From contig BSYO01000035.1 of the NCBI GenBank assembly GCA_033239525.1, positions 5,430,627 to 5,494,626 on the forward strand: 64,000 nt of DNA, written 5' to 3'. The notes under the pieces are model-generated. The model did not search any database, was not told the origin of the DNA, and saw only the letters and a list, made by a program, of their open reading frames with translations. This DNA comes from Nepenthes gracilis. Taxonomy: Eukaryota > Streptophyta > Magnoliopsida > Caryophyllales > Nepenthaceae. A program made the translations under genes and the position numbers. Below, one piece after another: positions 1 to 11,419 of the stretch. Every line of letters starts with the position of its first letter. Position 1 is the stretch's first letter.

Positions 1-601
1 ATTATTATCCCATCATTGACAATAACCATTCATTAGGATTAAATGTCCCGTTTAATACCCTATAAAGTCGTTATTTAGAAGACCCAATCAGTTTATCGAT
101 TCCATGTTTAAGCGTTTGATACTTGGGCCCTACTCTAAATCATGTTGGGCCAACTTATGTATTTCACTTTTTGAAATTTTACAAAATTATGCTACTATGA
201 AAAACATTTGCCATTTTCCTAAAAATCGGCATTATATAAAATAACACTGAAGTAAAATAGTAAACAAAATATAAATTAAAAAATAAAAATTTGACAATAG
301 AATTACACACCTCATCGATGAATCTAGTTCTAGATACACGAAAGGTTGATAGCGATAATACTACTCCAAATTTAATTTTGGTAGAGTAAATGAAACTCGT
401 TAAAGTCATATTATTAAATTTTTTATTGTCATATCAATAATTCTGATTAACTTAATAAAAAATAAAAAAAGGGTGAAATTTTATGTTCAATTTAGTTATT
501 TGTTATATTTTTCACAATTTATTATTTTACCAATCAATTTATATTATTGGGATGACCAAATATTAAAAAAAAAAAAAGACTTCAATAGAAGGATTACAGC
601 T
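1..601. other. AT-rich DNA, no gene seen
   Basis: The stretch is AT-rich with short A/T runs. The one small open frame has no recognisable motif and a low-complexity hydrophobic composition. It ends where a TGATGCG-type LTR terminus begins at 602. Confidence 0.6.
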
Positions 602-1745
602 TGATGCGTTCTAGATCCAAATTTCTAATAAATTCAAGTCGAACTGATTCTTTGGATTCCGATCACCGTTCTTCACGCCTGGAATCTTGCACACCACAAT
701 TATAAATAAGAGATCAGACGACGGCAGAATTTTATCCGACCGTAAACACTCCGACGCTTAAATCAGTAAATAGCCTTCTAAAAATTGGAAGGTAAATACA
801 GAGAATACAAAGATAAGTACTAAGGAAGGGATTGGAGAATGATGGCCGAAGGTACACTCGTAGTAAGCGGCTTGGGTTGTGGATGCTCGCGAAGAGCAGT
901 ATCTCTAGGTACTGAGTTTGCAGGGAATTAGTAATAGAGAGGAAAAAAGAGGGCAGAATGTGGGATGCTTGAGAGCTTTGAGAGCTTCTATCAACTTGAG
1001 TATGCAAGAGTGCGTACCTATAGAGTGAGTCTCCTTGGCCTTTTATAACCATGAGCCTCCGCTACCTTCCTTAGGTGGCGAGGCGGGATGCCCGTTTTCC
1101 ATGGGGATCGTTGCCTTCCCTAATATGGGCACGGGTGCCACTCTCGGCTGCAACGGTAAGGAATGAAGATTCCCTTCCTTCTGTGGAGATATCACGCACA
1201 GTGACCATTGGAGTTTCCTCTCATGATCTACCCACGTTTGAATCTTCATGAGCCTTCATTCCTGGGATGTGCTCCGATTCATGTTTGGGAGATTTTAATG
1301 AGAAAACTTATAGTTGTTTTTGTCTTTGCCTTTCGTTGCCATGCATAAGATCATTCATTTTTTGGAGGTGCGGAGGTCGTATCATTTGAATCCCGGGACG
1401 CTTTGCATCATTAGATTCTTGGGAGAATGGAGTGGAGGTGATCATTGACCATCACGCAGGCCCGAGTAAAAGCAAACAATAGATTCCACCTCCCGAGAAC
1501 AAAAAAGAATTTCATGGATTTTTATGGGCAAGATAACTAAAGAAATCGCCGGTCTCGGAGAACGCAAAATGAAGTCCGTTGAGCTTCATTTATTCAAGTA
1601 AGCCTTTTGCCACGTATCCTCCTAGCTTTAGTAGCGGTTTAAACCGCTTCTCAGAACTTTCTCCGCTCTCTTTGCCCCATAGGCTTCTACTTAATGTGGG
1701 TTAGGTATCCCTCCCTCCACTTGGGAAGCTCAATTGCTTTTCTTC
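602..1745 (-). mobile_element. 3' LTR of degraded Tat/Retand-type Ty3/gypsy element (element 1)
   Basis: The start (TGATGCGTTCTAGATCCAA) and the following ~850 bases align by eye with 11420-12312 and with the LTR at 37541. Shared landmarks are a 'cggattc/ggattcc' stretch, 'gatcagacgacgg' versus 'gtcaggcgacgatg', and a TATA-like 'ccttttataaccatgagcctcc' block. Reading the internal parts (gag on the minus strand), this is the 3' LTR. The right boundary is imprecise, because the sequence passes straight into gag at about 1750, so the rest of pol has been deleted. Confidence 0.6.
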
Positions 1746-1749
1746 TCCT

Positions 1750-2764
1750 ATGAGACTCACCTGAGGCATCTCCTAGGGAGCCAAGAAATTGTTCAAAATA
1801 AAAGGACAAGGGGTTTTCTCGATTAAGCTTCCAAATGAATTCACACGGGAGCCCGTAGAACTGGTGTGGGATCTTTTTAGTTTAGGAGAGGGATCCCCCT
1901 TTAGAGTGAGAGGGAAACATTGGCACATGGATGCCTCCTCTAGGGCCCAAAAAATAAGAAGGGTGTGGAAGTGATCCAAGTGGTCCATGGGATCAGTGCT
2001 CCCATCGTAGGTCACTGGGAGTGGCCGACATTTTAAATTTTGGTGGAGCAAGCTTTGAAGTGGAAGGGTTGGAGGAGCTAGCCTTGGATCTCCACCGTGA
2101 ATGTAGATTTTTAAGGTATGGTAATTAGGTCACGAGATTTAAGAACTTGAAAGAAATTATATTAAAAGCCCAAATACCCAAATTGGCAAAATTCGTTGTT
2201 AACCTTTTGAACACGTAAATTAGATTAGAGCCCAAATCTTATTAAACTTTCTCCTCCACTCAAGAGGAGTTTTGGTTAAAATCTTTTAGAGTCTCGAGAT
2301 AGGTCTTCAACTTTGTTCGCCCATCATTGGGCTCGAGCCCCGTGCGCGTGCAAAGACTAATCGAGCACCCTGTTATAAATACCGCCGAAATAGGAGAGAG
2401 AGAGAGAGCACGAAGGAGATGGACCTAGGAGAGAGAGAGGATGACGCGAAGAGGCTCCCTCTGCACGACTTGGAAATAGTTTGAAAAGTGAGAGGCTTCC
2501 TCTCCGCACTTAGAGAGGTCGTTGCTCATACTGGAAGTACCTAGTATTTCTTCTTTCGGGGCACTCATTAGGAGTCACATGGCCCAAGCAACCCTCGAGT
2601 CTTGAATGGCTCTGGTTGTTGGAGGCCACAAGGATGAGAGAGTTGATTAGATATTCAATTTGTGGTTTTCTTAATTTCGTTTTCCTCCTCTCGGCTTCGA
2701 ACCACATTTAATGGATTAATTTGAGTTTTACGCATGGCATGGGGCCGTCAGGAGGACGATTGGG
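1750..2764 (-). pseudogene. gag remnant of element 1
   Basis: The minus-strand frame at 1773-2051 contains YDGSTDPMDHLDHF and FPLTLKGD. These match the gag block YDGSTDP...FPLTLKGD of the better-preserved element at 45960-47184. Further upstream (to about 2760) the reading needs several frame changes and meets stops. The remnant covers only the middle of gag. It joins the 3' LTR on one side and is cut by the LTR inserted at about 2765/2884 on the other; the 5' part of gag reappears at 11159-11400. Not functional. Confidence 0.6.
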
Positions 2765-3066
2765 TGTCAGTTTGAACAAACGGAACGGGTCCTATCTTTT
2801 AAAACCTTCGGTTAATGACATATAAACCTTAACGGAACTTGGTAATTAATACTTAATGATTCTACAGAAATTATGACAAAATCTGTAATATCCCAAATAT
2901 TTCTTTTATAATAAAATTGATAAATTAGTTTCAATAATTATTTTTAATTACTATTAGGATTAAAATCTAACATTTAGGCCTAATAAATTAGACGGATTAA
3001 TGGATTGGACCTGAATATTTAAATCGTTAATTAAAATTTAGATTAAATAGTGAATTAATTATTCGT

Positions 3067-3424
3067 TGACAAAATATATATATATATATATATATATGAA
3101 TAAATGAAATATTAGAAATTTAGGTTAAGGGGTTAAATAGAGGTAATTAGATAACTAACTAAATAATAAATATTTTAAAGAGAGATAAATAAATATATTA
3201 AGAAAATATACTAATAAATATAATAATAATAATAATAATAAATATATTAAAATAATAATAATTGTGAGTATAATGATAATAAATATAATAAAAAATTAAA
3301 TAATTAATAGTAAAATATATTAAAATATATTCATAATAATAATAAATATATAAATAATAATAATAATAAATGTAATAATAATAATAATAAATAATTATGA
3401 TAATAATAATAATAATAATAATAA

Positions 3425-3455
<31 letters not shown>

Positions 3456-3468
3456 AATAATATGTGTA

Positions 3469-3510
<42 letters not shown>
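3067..3510. repeat. AT dinucleotide and AAT trinucleotide microsatellites
   Basis: An (AT)n run at about 3072-3097 is followed by interrupted AAT arrays to about 3510. Both recur in the duplicate at about 5976-6395. The long poly-Asn and poly-Ile/Tyr frames here are translations of the repeat, not genes. Confidence 0.9.
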
Positions 3511-4499
3511 TGAAAATAGAAAAGGAAGGAAAACAGAGAGAGAGAGGGAAACAGACGAACGAAGAAGGAAGGAGGAAGAGGAGGGAAAGAAAAAAAAAAA
3601 AAAAGAGAGAAAAGGAGAACGGCGAGCGTGATTGGCGGCAAGAAGGAAGGAAAGAGCTGAGATTTCAAACAATTTCCCTTCGTTATTTAAGGAGAGGTTG
3701 GGGAAGGAAATCGGGGGGAAGAAGGAGCCGCCGTCGTGAAACCCTAGTCGTGCGATCGTCGCCTCTGTTCCTCGCCGTTGCCACTGCTACTGCCATCGTC
3801 GACCCGTGCAGGAAGAAGAGTTGTCGTCACCGTCGTTTGCCGTTGCCATTGCGTCGAAGCCGAAGCAGAGCAAAGTTACCGAAGCCGTCGCCGTTGCCGA
3901 TCGCTGCCGTTGAAGCCGTTGCCGTTGCCGTCGTCAGTTGTGCCGCCGTCGCCGCAAATCCTCGTCGCCGTTAAACACTAACCGCCTCTGTTCAACAGGC
4001 AAGTGAACTCCATGTACTGTCGTTCTTCCCTAATTTATCAAGTGATTTCCCATTTTGTTGTCATTTCTCATCTTGCTTACAATTCGTTTCTTCCTTCCCT
4101 CCATTTCCTTGATGCTAATTGAAATTGGGCATTATTTGGTTGTATATGGGTGATATGGAGGAATTCGATGACAACGGGTTGAAGAAATGGGGAAAAACAG
4201 AGACGCGGTAAAGATGTCAAAAGACCCGATAACTTAAGGGTGCTAGATCAAATTGGGGCATAATAATTAGTGGAGTTATACTATAAAATTTATGAAATTA
4301 CTTGTGAATCATGAAAGTTGGGACTTTTCCTATTTTTCGTGAGAATCGGCCTATGGCCTGGAGAACAGAGCACCTGGCTTTCTTGTGTCACTGTCCGAGT
4401 TCGTTGATGAAGATGGTGATGCCATCGTCGCCGTGTGGTGAGCCGAGGGTGAGGAGGCGGTGGTGCTGCCGTGCGCCGAGGCCTGTGGGTTGACGGTGC

Positions 4500-4935
4500 G
4501 GGCGTAGACTGTGTGTGTGCGTGTGAGAGCAGTGTGGTGTGCTGCTGCGGTGGGTGTGCGTTGCAGTGTGCGAGGCAGCAGAGTGCTGCCGTGTGTGGGT
4601 GAAGTGTGATGCTGGGTTTGGTGAACGGCAGCTTGGGCCGTGGGCCTGGTTGTGTGAGTGTGTGTTGGTGGGCCCTGGTTTGGGGGTGTGTTGGGTTGTG
4701 GGCCTGGTTGTGTGTGTGATGGTGGGCCCTGGGTTGTGTGTGTGTGTTGGGCTGTGGGCCTGGCTGTGTATTGTGTGTGTGTGTGGGTGTGTTGGGCCGG
4801 GTGATGTTTGGGTTGTGGGTTGTGTGTGTGGTGTTGGGCCGTGGATTGGGCCTCTTGGTGTGGGTATGTGTTGGTATAAATAAATAAATAAATAAATAAA
4901 TAAATATAAATAAATAAATAAATATATATATATAC
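4500..4935. repeat. G/T-rich minisatellite and AAAT repeat
   Basis: The plus strand is strongly G/T-biased, with variants of 'gttgggctgtgggcctgg' and TGTG runs, then (AAAT)n at about 4876-4923. A shortened copy lies at about 7255-7555. The strand asymmetry yields long frames on both strands that are not credible genes. Confidence 0.75.
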
Positions 4936-5101
4936 ATATGGTGGTACATGTATGTATGTAGGCGGTCGGAGTGGTATATATATGTGTAGTAATGTATTTG
5001 GATACAGATGTATATGTATGTATGTTAATCCAGGAGATGTGGTTATATATGATGCATGAGAATAAAGATAATAAAAAGTATAGAGGATATTTGTAGTTTG
5101 C

Positions 5102-5810
5102 TTTGCATCATTAGTTGCCATAGGCCGGGTAATAGATTCCACGGTATTGCCTCGTGTCAGGTATCCTCCTAAGCGATACTAGCTTCTATAATATGGGTTA
5201 GGAATTTGAGGCAAATAAAATATCAGGTCAGAAGCTTCAAACCTGTCCCCCTTAGAGTGAGAGGGAAACATTCGCATGGAAATAAAAATAAGGAGTGGTC
5301 AAGTGGTCCACGAGAGTTAAGTAAGACATTTTAAATTTTCATAGTCTGGATCTCCACCGTGAATGTAGATTTCTTTAGGTCAGCCGCGTGCTCGTCTTCG
5401 TTTTTGAACACGCAATTCCAAATCTTCTAAACTTTCTCCTCCACTCGAGAGGAGTTTTCAGATCTTTTAGAGTTGAGGTAGGTCTTCAACTTTGTTCTCT
5501 TCGCCGTGCGGTGCAGCACCAATCAGCTGCTATCGCTCGTGGACCGGATGACGCGAGAGGCTCCCTCTTGCACGAGAGGCTTCCTCCTGCACGAGATGTT
5601 GCTCATCTTGGAAGTAAACTTTTTGCATTAGAGTTATGGCCCAAGCAACGAGTCTTGAATGGCTGTGAGTATTTGGATTGTTGGGTTTTCCTCCTCGGCT
5701 TCCCCGCAAGGTAAAGATGAAAGTCCTATCTTTTTGAAAACCCAAGTTAATGACATATTTAAGTCGGTAATTAATACTTGGGACTTCTACGAAATTTTAA
5801 CAAAATCTGT
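5102..5810 (-). pseudogene. Duplicated gag remnant of element 1
   Basis: This is the copy-2 counterpart of 1400-2883, recognised by 'ggatctccaccgtgaatg' and 'gttgctcat' blocks and by the AAATC target site followed by TGTAATA at about 5811. Most of the LTR part and about half of gag are lost. No open gag frame remains. Confidence 0.6.
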
Positions 5811-6276
5811 AATACAAATATTTCTTTTATAATAAAATTGATAAATTAGTTTCAATAATTATTTTTATCCGATTAAAATCTAACATTTAGGCCTAATAAA
5901 TTGACGGATTAATGGATTTGACCGAATATTTAAATCGTTAATTAAAATCCTGGATTAAATGATTAATGACAAAATATATATATATATATATATATATGAA
6001 TAAATGAAATATGAAATTTAGGTTAAGGGGTTAAATAGAGGGATAACTAAATAATAAATATTTTAAAGAGAGATAAATAAATATATTAAGAAAAATATAC
6101 TAATAAATATAATAATAATAATAATAATAAATATATTAAAATAATAATAATTGTGAGTATCGATAATAAATATAATAAATAATTAAATAATTAATCGGGA
6201 TATTCATAATAATAATAAATATATAAATAAATAATAATAATAAATGTAATAATAATAATAATAATAAATAATTATG

Positions 6277-6307
<31 letters not shown>

Positions 6308-6345
6308 TAATAATAATAATAATAATGATAATAATAATATGTGCA

Positions 6346-6396
<51 letters not shown>

Positions 6397-7643
6397 TGAA
6401 AATAGAAAAGGAAGGAAAACAGAGAGAGAGAGAGAGAGAGAGGGAAACAGACGAACGAAGAAGGAAGGAGGAAGACGAGGGAAAGAAAAAAAAAAAAAAA
6501 AGAGAGAAAAGGAGAACGGCGAGCGTGATTGGCGGCAAGAAGGAAGGAAAGAGCTGAGATTTCAAACAATTTCCCTTCGTTATTTAAGGAGAGGTTGGGG
6601 AAGGAAATCGGGGGGAAGAAGGAGCCGCCGTCGTGAAACCCTAGTCGTGCGATCGTCGCCTCTGTTCCTCGCCGTTGCCACTGCTACTGCCATCGTCGAC
6701 CCGTGCCGGAAGAAGAGTTGTCGTCACCGTCGTTTGCCGTTGCCGTCGCCGTCGTCAGTTGTGCCGCCGTCGCCGCAAATCCTCGTCGCCGTTAAACCCT
6801 AACCGCCTCTGTTCAACAGGCAAGTGAACTCCATGTACTGTCGTTCTTCCCTAATTTAGCAAGTGATTTCCCATTTTGTTGTCATTTCTCATCTTGCTTA
6901 CAATTCGTTTCTTCCTTCCTCCATTTCCTTGATGCTAATGAAATTGGGCATTAGTTGTATATGGGTGATATGGAGGAATTGACAACGGGTTGAAGAAATG
7001 GGGAAAAACAGAGACGCGGTAAAGATGTCAAAAGACCCGATAACTTAAGGGTGAGATCAAATTGATAATCAAAGTTATACTATAAAATTTATGAAATTAC
7101 TTTGAATCATGAAATGGGACTTTTCCTAGTGAGAATCGGCCAAAACAGAGACACTGGCTTTGCTGTGTCAACGAGTTCGTTGATGAAGATGGTGATGCCA
7201 TCGTCGTGTGGTGAGCCGAGGGTGATATGCGCCGAGGCCTGTGGATGACGGTCATTGAGAGCAGTGTGGTGTGCTGCTGCGGTGGGTGTGCGTTGCAGTG
7301 TGCGAGGCAGCAGAGTGCTGCCGTGTGGGTGAAGTGTGATGCTGGGTTTGGGAGGAGCTTGGGCCGTGGGCCTGGTTGTGTCAGTGTGTGCTGGTGGGTA
7401 GTTGGATGGGCCTGGTTGTGTGTGTGGATAACGTGTGTTGGGCATTGTGTGTGTGTGTGGGTGTGTTGGGCCGGGTGATGTTTGGGTTGTGGGTTGTGTG
7501 TGTGGTGTTGGGCCGTGGATTGGGCGTATAAATAAATAAATAAATAAATAAATAAATACGCCTTTGGGTCACTATGGTAGAATAAGGTCCAAGTAAGATG
7601 TATTAATGATATTTCATGAGAATCATTGTATGATATTTGTAGT
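5102..7643. repeat. Tandem segmental duplication, copy 2, eroded by small deletions
   Basis: It follows copy 1 colinearly but is about 1.2 kb shorter. The loss is spread over many small deletions, often with a few filler bases at the break. For example, 'cctatttttcgtgag' becomes 'cctagtgag', and 'gaggaattcgatgacaac' becomes 'gaggaattgacaac'. Between deletions the copies are almost identical. It ends at 'gatatttgtagtttg' (about 7629-7643) and then continues into the remainder of the LTR. Either a real, deletion-prone duplication or a poorly corrected assembly segment. Confidence 0.7.
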
Positions 7644-8605
7644 TTGTGAGTTTGAAATTCGGTTGAATCAGGAAGAAGGAATTTAAAATAAAATTATATT
7701 TTTGTCGAAATAAAAAGAATCCATGGATCGATTTTTATGATATTTTTTCTTGATTTTGGTGGAATCTATGTTGCTTATCGATATTGATGTTCGTGTCGCT
7801 CACGCAATGCATCTATCCGACATATGGGACGGGGAAAATCCCCCAATCATCGCTGATGTTGGATTCCGGCATAATAGGGATTACCGCTGTTTATTCGCAC
7901 TCTTGAAATAAGATCCAAGGAGTCGTTTTTTGGATTTGCGGGTCTCGTAATCACGATATAGGACCTATTTTGCCTAGAGTCGATATATTTTCGGAGGTGA
8001 CGTGTTGTAAGGGTTTGCTCATGGATAACGATATAGTAGATGGGTTAGATTTATATTGAGATCTTGATAGTTTAATATCCATGGAGATTGTTATTGATTG
8101 TGGATACCATTTTTGATTATTACAACCCAATCATCGTTGATGTTGGATTCCGGGGATTTTTGTTTACTGGCACTCTTTGTGTTTTTTTTATTGGCTTTGC
8201 CGATTAACGTGTTGTAATTTGCTCGGATATGATGGTTAGATTTATATTAAGATCAAGATCCGATTGTTATAGATCACGTGGCTTTTGGATAGCCGTCAGA
8301 TAGAAGTGATATCAGAGTTCGAGGCTCTTTGGATGGAGATCTAAGAACTTGGTAGTTTAGTTACCGTTTAACTTTTATGAGATTTCTTTATGAGAATTGA
8401 TATTTTGGGACATCGATGTCGTTTATTGAAGTTATTATTATTGCTAATATAGATGTTTAATTATTGATGCATTTACGAAGATCATTGATGATATTTTGAT
8501 GACGTTGAGTTCATTGATGATGTGTAATTGATGATTTTGGATAATTTGAGATTTTCACCGTGACGGTCCAGGTCGGGTTCGGGGTTCCAAGTTCGGGTCG
8601 CTACA

Positions 8606-10845
8606 AAATCTCTTCTATAATTAGATGAAAATTAAAAATATAACTTGTTATAATACAATTCCTGCGTAATAATATACAAATATATTCTTCCAGTTCATTC
8701 CAGACATAATCATAGGATCATCGGAGATATAACATCCATGGCTCCATCACCGAATTTCCTATCCACTATATCATAATCAAAAGAGAGATGCATTCTAAAC
8801 CTGCACATAACCAAAACAAATAGCAAAAGCAATAATCTAATCCACGAGATAAACCTGCAGAAGAATATACACTTGCCCATCACAAACACTATAATAAACA
8901 TCCTACAATTTAATGCATAATAACAATAACTTAACTATTTACATAACATATCATAAATTTATATTCTAGGCTCTAGATCCTTGCAGACCAGCAATTCTCC
9001 ATACGCGAGTCCTCTTGCCTTGCTCTAACTAATCGGACGCCGGCCTATAACTCTTATCTAAAAGGATGAAGAAATAAGAGTGAGTTAACAACCCAACAAG
9101 CACCTCATATCAATGTAATAACAATAATAGTGAAATTAAAGAAGAGAAAAATACATGAACAAGGAAAGGAAGCATAGCAAAACTTGGGTAGACATATTCG
9201 AAGTGTAATTAGCTTCTTTCTTTATTCTTTTTTTCTTATGATCATGGATTAACTTATTTATTTAGCTTTGCGGACCATGGGCTAGTAGGCCCTCCAGCCA
9301 ATGGAGCAAATAATCGATGATAGATTGTATTTGGTCCACACAATCAAAGGCATTGGTTCTTATTCATGCATACATTGTTTCATATTCATAATTCTTGGTT
9401 CTTTTTCCTCCTTGTACAATGCCCCGAGGATGGCGATTTTGATTCTTTTTCCTCCTTGTACAACGCCCTGAAGACGGTGGACCACGTATTACTCCATGGA
9501 TGGAGTTATTCTGGATTACCACTGTAACTTCCTAAGGCTTGCCGCCAGAATACCACCCGCTTCAAACAAACGGCGAGGATACCAGGCCAGGGTATCCTTG
9601 GGTCTTCATTGCACTATTCATGGCGAGCCAAAGAATGTTACCCTTCATAACATGAATTTGTGATCCTAGTTTCATGATTTCTTACTTTTTTGAGGAAGGG
9701 TTCTGCAAAACTTCTTTCACAATATTTCTCCATCTGTGAGATCAAATTCATCATATTCCATAATGTGAAATTTTCCTTCAGATATTCGTATCTTATTATT
9801 TTGCTTGCGGATTTACGTCTTTTCATAGCTTAAGTCTTTTCATAACTTCCATAAGTTAACTTATATATAAGGATCAAAGATATAGTAGAGATTCCAATTT
9901 CTTACCAGAGAGAAGCATTTAACTTGGAAACGTTCGGATGCGAATTTCCTTACCATCGGATACACTAAAACTTTCAAATTAAATAATTGAACTTGCATAA
10001 TTATTCATATCACTTGGTCAGCATCAGAACATGGAAGAATTACACAAAATATCATCAGGAGTGCTCGGGTGAACAAATCGCTTAATTTTCGGAATTACGA
10101 ACATCCAACGGGTAATTTATCGAACCAAATGTATAGATAACTAAAATCCCAAGTCCATTTATACACTAATCCTCAAATCGGAGCCTAAATAGTGTCCGGG
10201 CGAGGGTCACGGGCTTCGCGAACGAAAATCCATAAATAACCACAATTTTGGATACCAAACCAACAAATTAACTTACCCATATTATTCATAATCATATCCT
10301 AGTCTCAAAATAATCAAAAGCCCCCAAAATCCCATGGAAATCCATGCCTAGCATGTAGGTTAAGGTTTGCGTCGTCCGAAACCAAACTTAGACTATAAAT
10401 TAGGTCTCCAAATTAACATATATTTATGCTTAGATTATAGGAAGCAGTAAATATAAATTTAATCGGGTATCAGAACGAAAATACAAAAAAAAAAAAAAGC
10501 AAAAGTGCATGAAAATGAAAAAGGATGGTATGAGGTTACTTGCCTCGACCAGCTTCTATAACTTTTCCAACTAGCTCAAGGTCAGAATTGGACCCGAAGA
10601 GCTTCATTTGACCGCTTCTCCTTTGCGCGGCTCCTCCCTGCACACGGCCGCTGCGCCGCCTCCGACTGCCGTCGCGAAGCCTGCGAGTTGCCGCTGCTTC
10701 CACCACGGTGGCCATCGCCCCCCCGCGGTCGCCACCGATCCATGCGCCATCGACCCAGGCGCCGTTCTCCTCTTCTCTCTCTTTTTCACAAAACCCTCGC
10801 CCAACGCCCTCTCTCTCTATTTCTCCCAATTTCCTTCTGCCTCCA

Positions 10846-10896
<51 letters not shown>

Positions 10897-11158
10897 TACT
10901 ACTACTACGTTATTATTATTATCATATATATATATTATTATATATATATATATATATATTACGTTTATTTTTAATTTTGAAATTTAAATCGATAGTAGGG
11001 CGATCGAATGGGCACACTCTGGGCACCGCCCAACAATTTTAAATATACTCTAAAATTTTTGTAATAATTAATTAATTAATTTAATTTTTTATTACATCAA
11101 ATTATCCAAAAATAAATAAATCCAAATTAAATCGAATACAAATATTCGGGATATTACA
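8606..11158 (-). mobile_element. Long LTR (chromovirus-like), minus strand, split by the LTR at 2884-8605
   Basis: Read on the minus strand it begins TGTAATATCCCGAATAT at 11158. It then carries an ATT microsatellite (10847-10902), a GA/GC-rich leader with gene-like composition, and the box GGCAAGT at 10538-10544. This is the same order as in 2884-8605. Its distal end is not at 8606, where the other LTR inserted into it. The remaining end is probably on the far side, where 2765 reads TGTCAGTTTG. No matching target duplication was found for this LTR, so the outer limit is inferred. Confidence 0.55.
10847..10960. repeat. ATT and AT microsatellites
   Basis: About 18 ATT units at 10847-10902 are followed by ACT/ATT variants and an (AT)n run to about 10960. 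They sit at the same place within the LTR as the AAT array of the LTR at 2884. Confidence 0.9.
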
Positions 11159-11400
11159 ACTGAGCCCCTTGCTTCTTCTTGCTCTAGCATGTGCAAAGAG
11201 TTTAGAGCATCTATAAATCTTATTCATCTGCTCTGCCATGGCCAGGAAGATTGGAGCAGGCTGTTCTCCGACCTGACTACTAGCTGAGTGATCGGGGGAG
11301 GTAACTTCCTTAGCGGGAATGCTAGCATGAGCCATCGTATTCATCATTTCGTCAGATGATGTTGATTTAGGAGAAATACTTGGTCAGCTTTTTGTCAGCA
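11159..11400 (-). pseudogene. 5' end of gag and leader, element 1
   Basis: The minus-strand frame at 11347-11102 lies just inside the 5' LTR and primer-binding site, where Tat-type elements start gag. The frame runs on into the inserted LTR at 11158, so its last residues are not gag. Its continuation is the gag remnant at 1750-2764. Confidence 0.45.
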
Positions 11401-11419
11401 TTCCCACAAACAACGTCAA
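11401..11419 (-). promoter_or_regulatory. Primer-binding site of element 1, decayed
   Basis: On the minus strand the 19 bases directly after the LTR end read TTGACGTTGTTTGTGGGAA. This has the spacing and shape of the GCGCCGTCTGTGGGAA-type primer-binding site common in Tat/RIRE2-like elements. The differences from that form are mostly C-to-T or G-to-A, consistent with loss of methylated cytosines. Confidence 0.55.

Larger units (their letters stand above)
1400..5101. repeat. Tandem segmental duplication, copy 1
   Basis: The unit starts at 'gctttgcatcattag' (1398-1412) and runs through the gag remnant, the LTR start at 2884, the AAT microsatellite, the GC-rich leader and the GT-rich stretch to 'gatatttgtagtttg' at about 5100. 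The same order of landmarks recurs at 5102-7643. At the junction, 'gtttgc' of the unit's end runs directly into 'tttgcatcattag' of its start. That is a head-to-tail junction with a few bases of microhomology. Confidence 0.75.
2884..8605 (+). mobile_element. Solo LTR (chromovirus-like), expanded by the tandem duplication
   Basis: It begins TGTAATATCCCAAAT and ends GTTCGGGTCGCTACA, the TG...CA ends of a plant Ty3/gypsy LTR. It is flanked by an exact 5-bp target duplication, AAATC (2879-2883 and 8606-8610). With the inserted duplicate (about 5102-7643) removed, the LTR is about 3.2 kb. It has an AAT microsatellite, a GA-rich then GC-rich leader with AAACCCTA at 3739-3746, and the box AGGCAAGT at 3997-4004. 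No coding domain is present. Chromovirus assignment is by similarity of ends and layout to 27728-33380. Confidence 0.8.

Noticed and set aside
3198..3974. Long frames rich in Ile/Tyr, Asn or Arg around the AAT repeat (also 6204-6569)
   Set aside because: They are translations of trinucleotide and GA repeats on both strands, and the same frames recur only because of the tandem duplication.
4290..5142. Frames of 219 and 263 codons on the minus strand
   Set aside because: They come from the G/T-rich minisatellite, have Thr/His/Pro-only composition and lie inside an LTR.
8308..8330. Primer-binding-site-like TGATATCAGAG inside the LTR at 2884-8605
   Set aside because: The AAATC duplication places the LTR end at 8605, so this match is probably chance or part of an older nested fragment.
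10536..11042. Several overlapping frames on both strands
   Set aside because: They lie in the GC-rich LTR leader and ATT repeat; none shows a domain.
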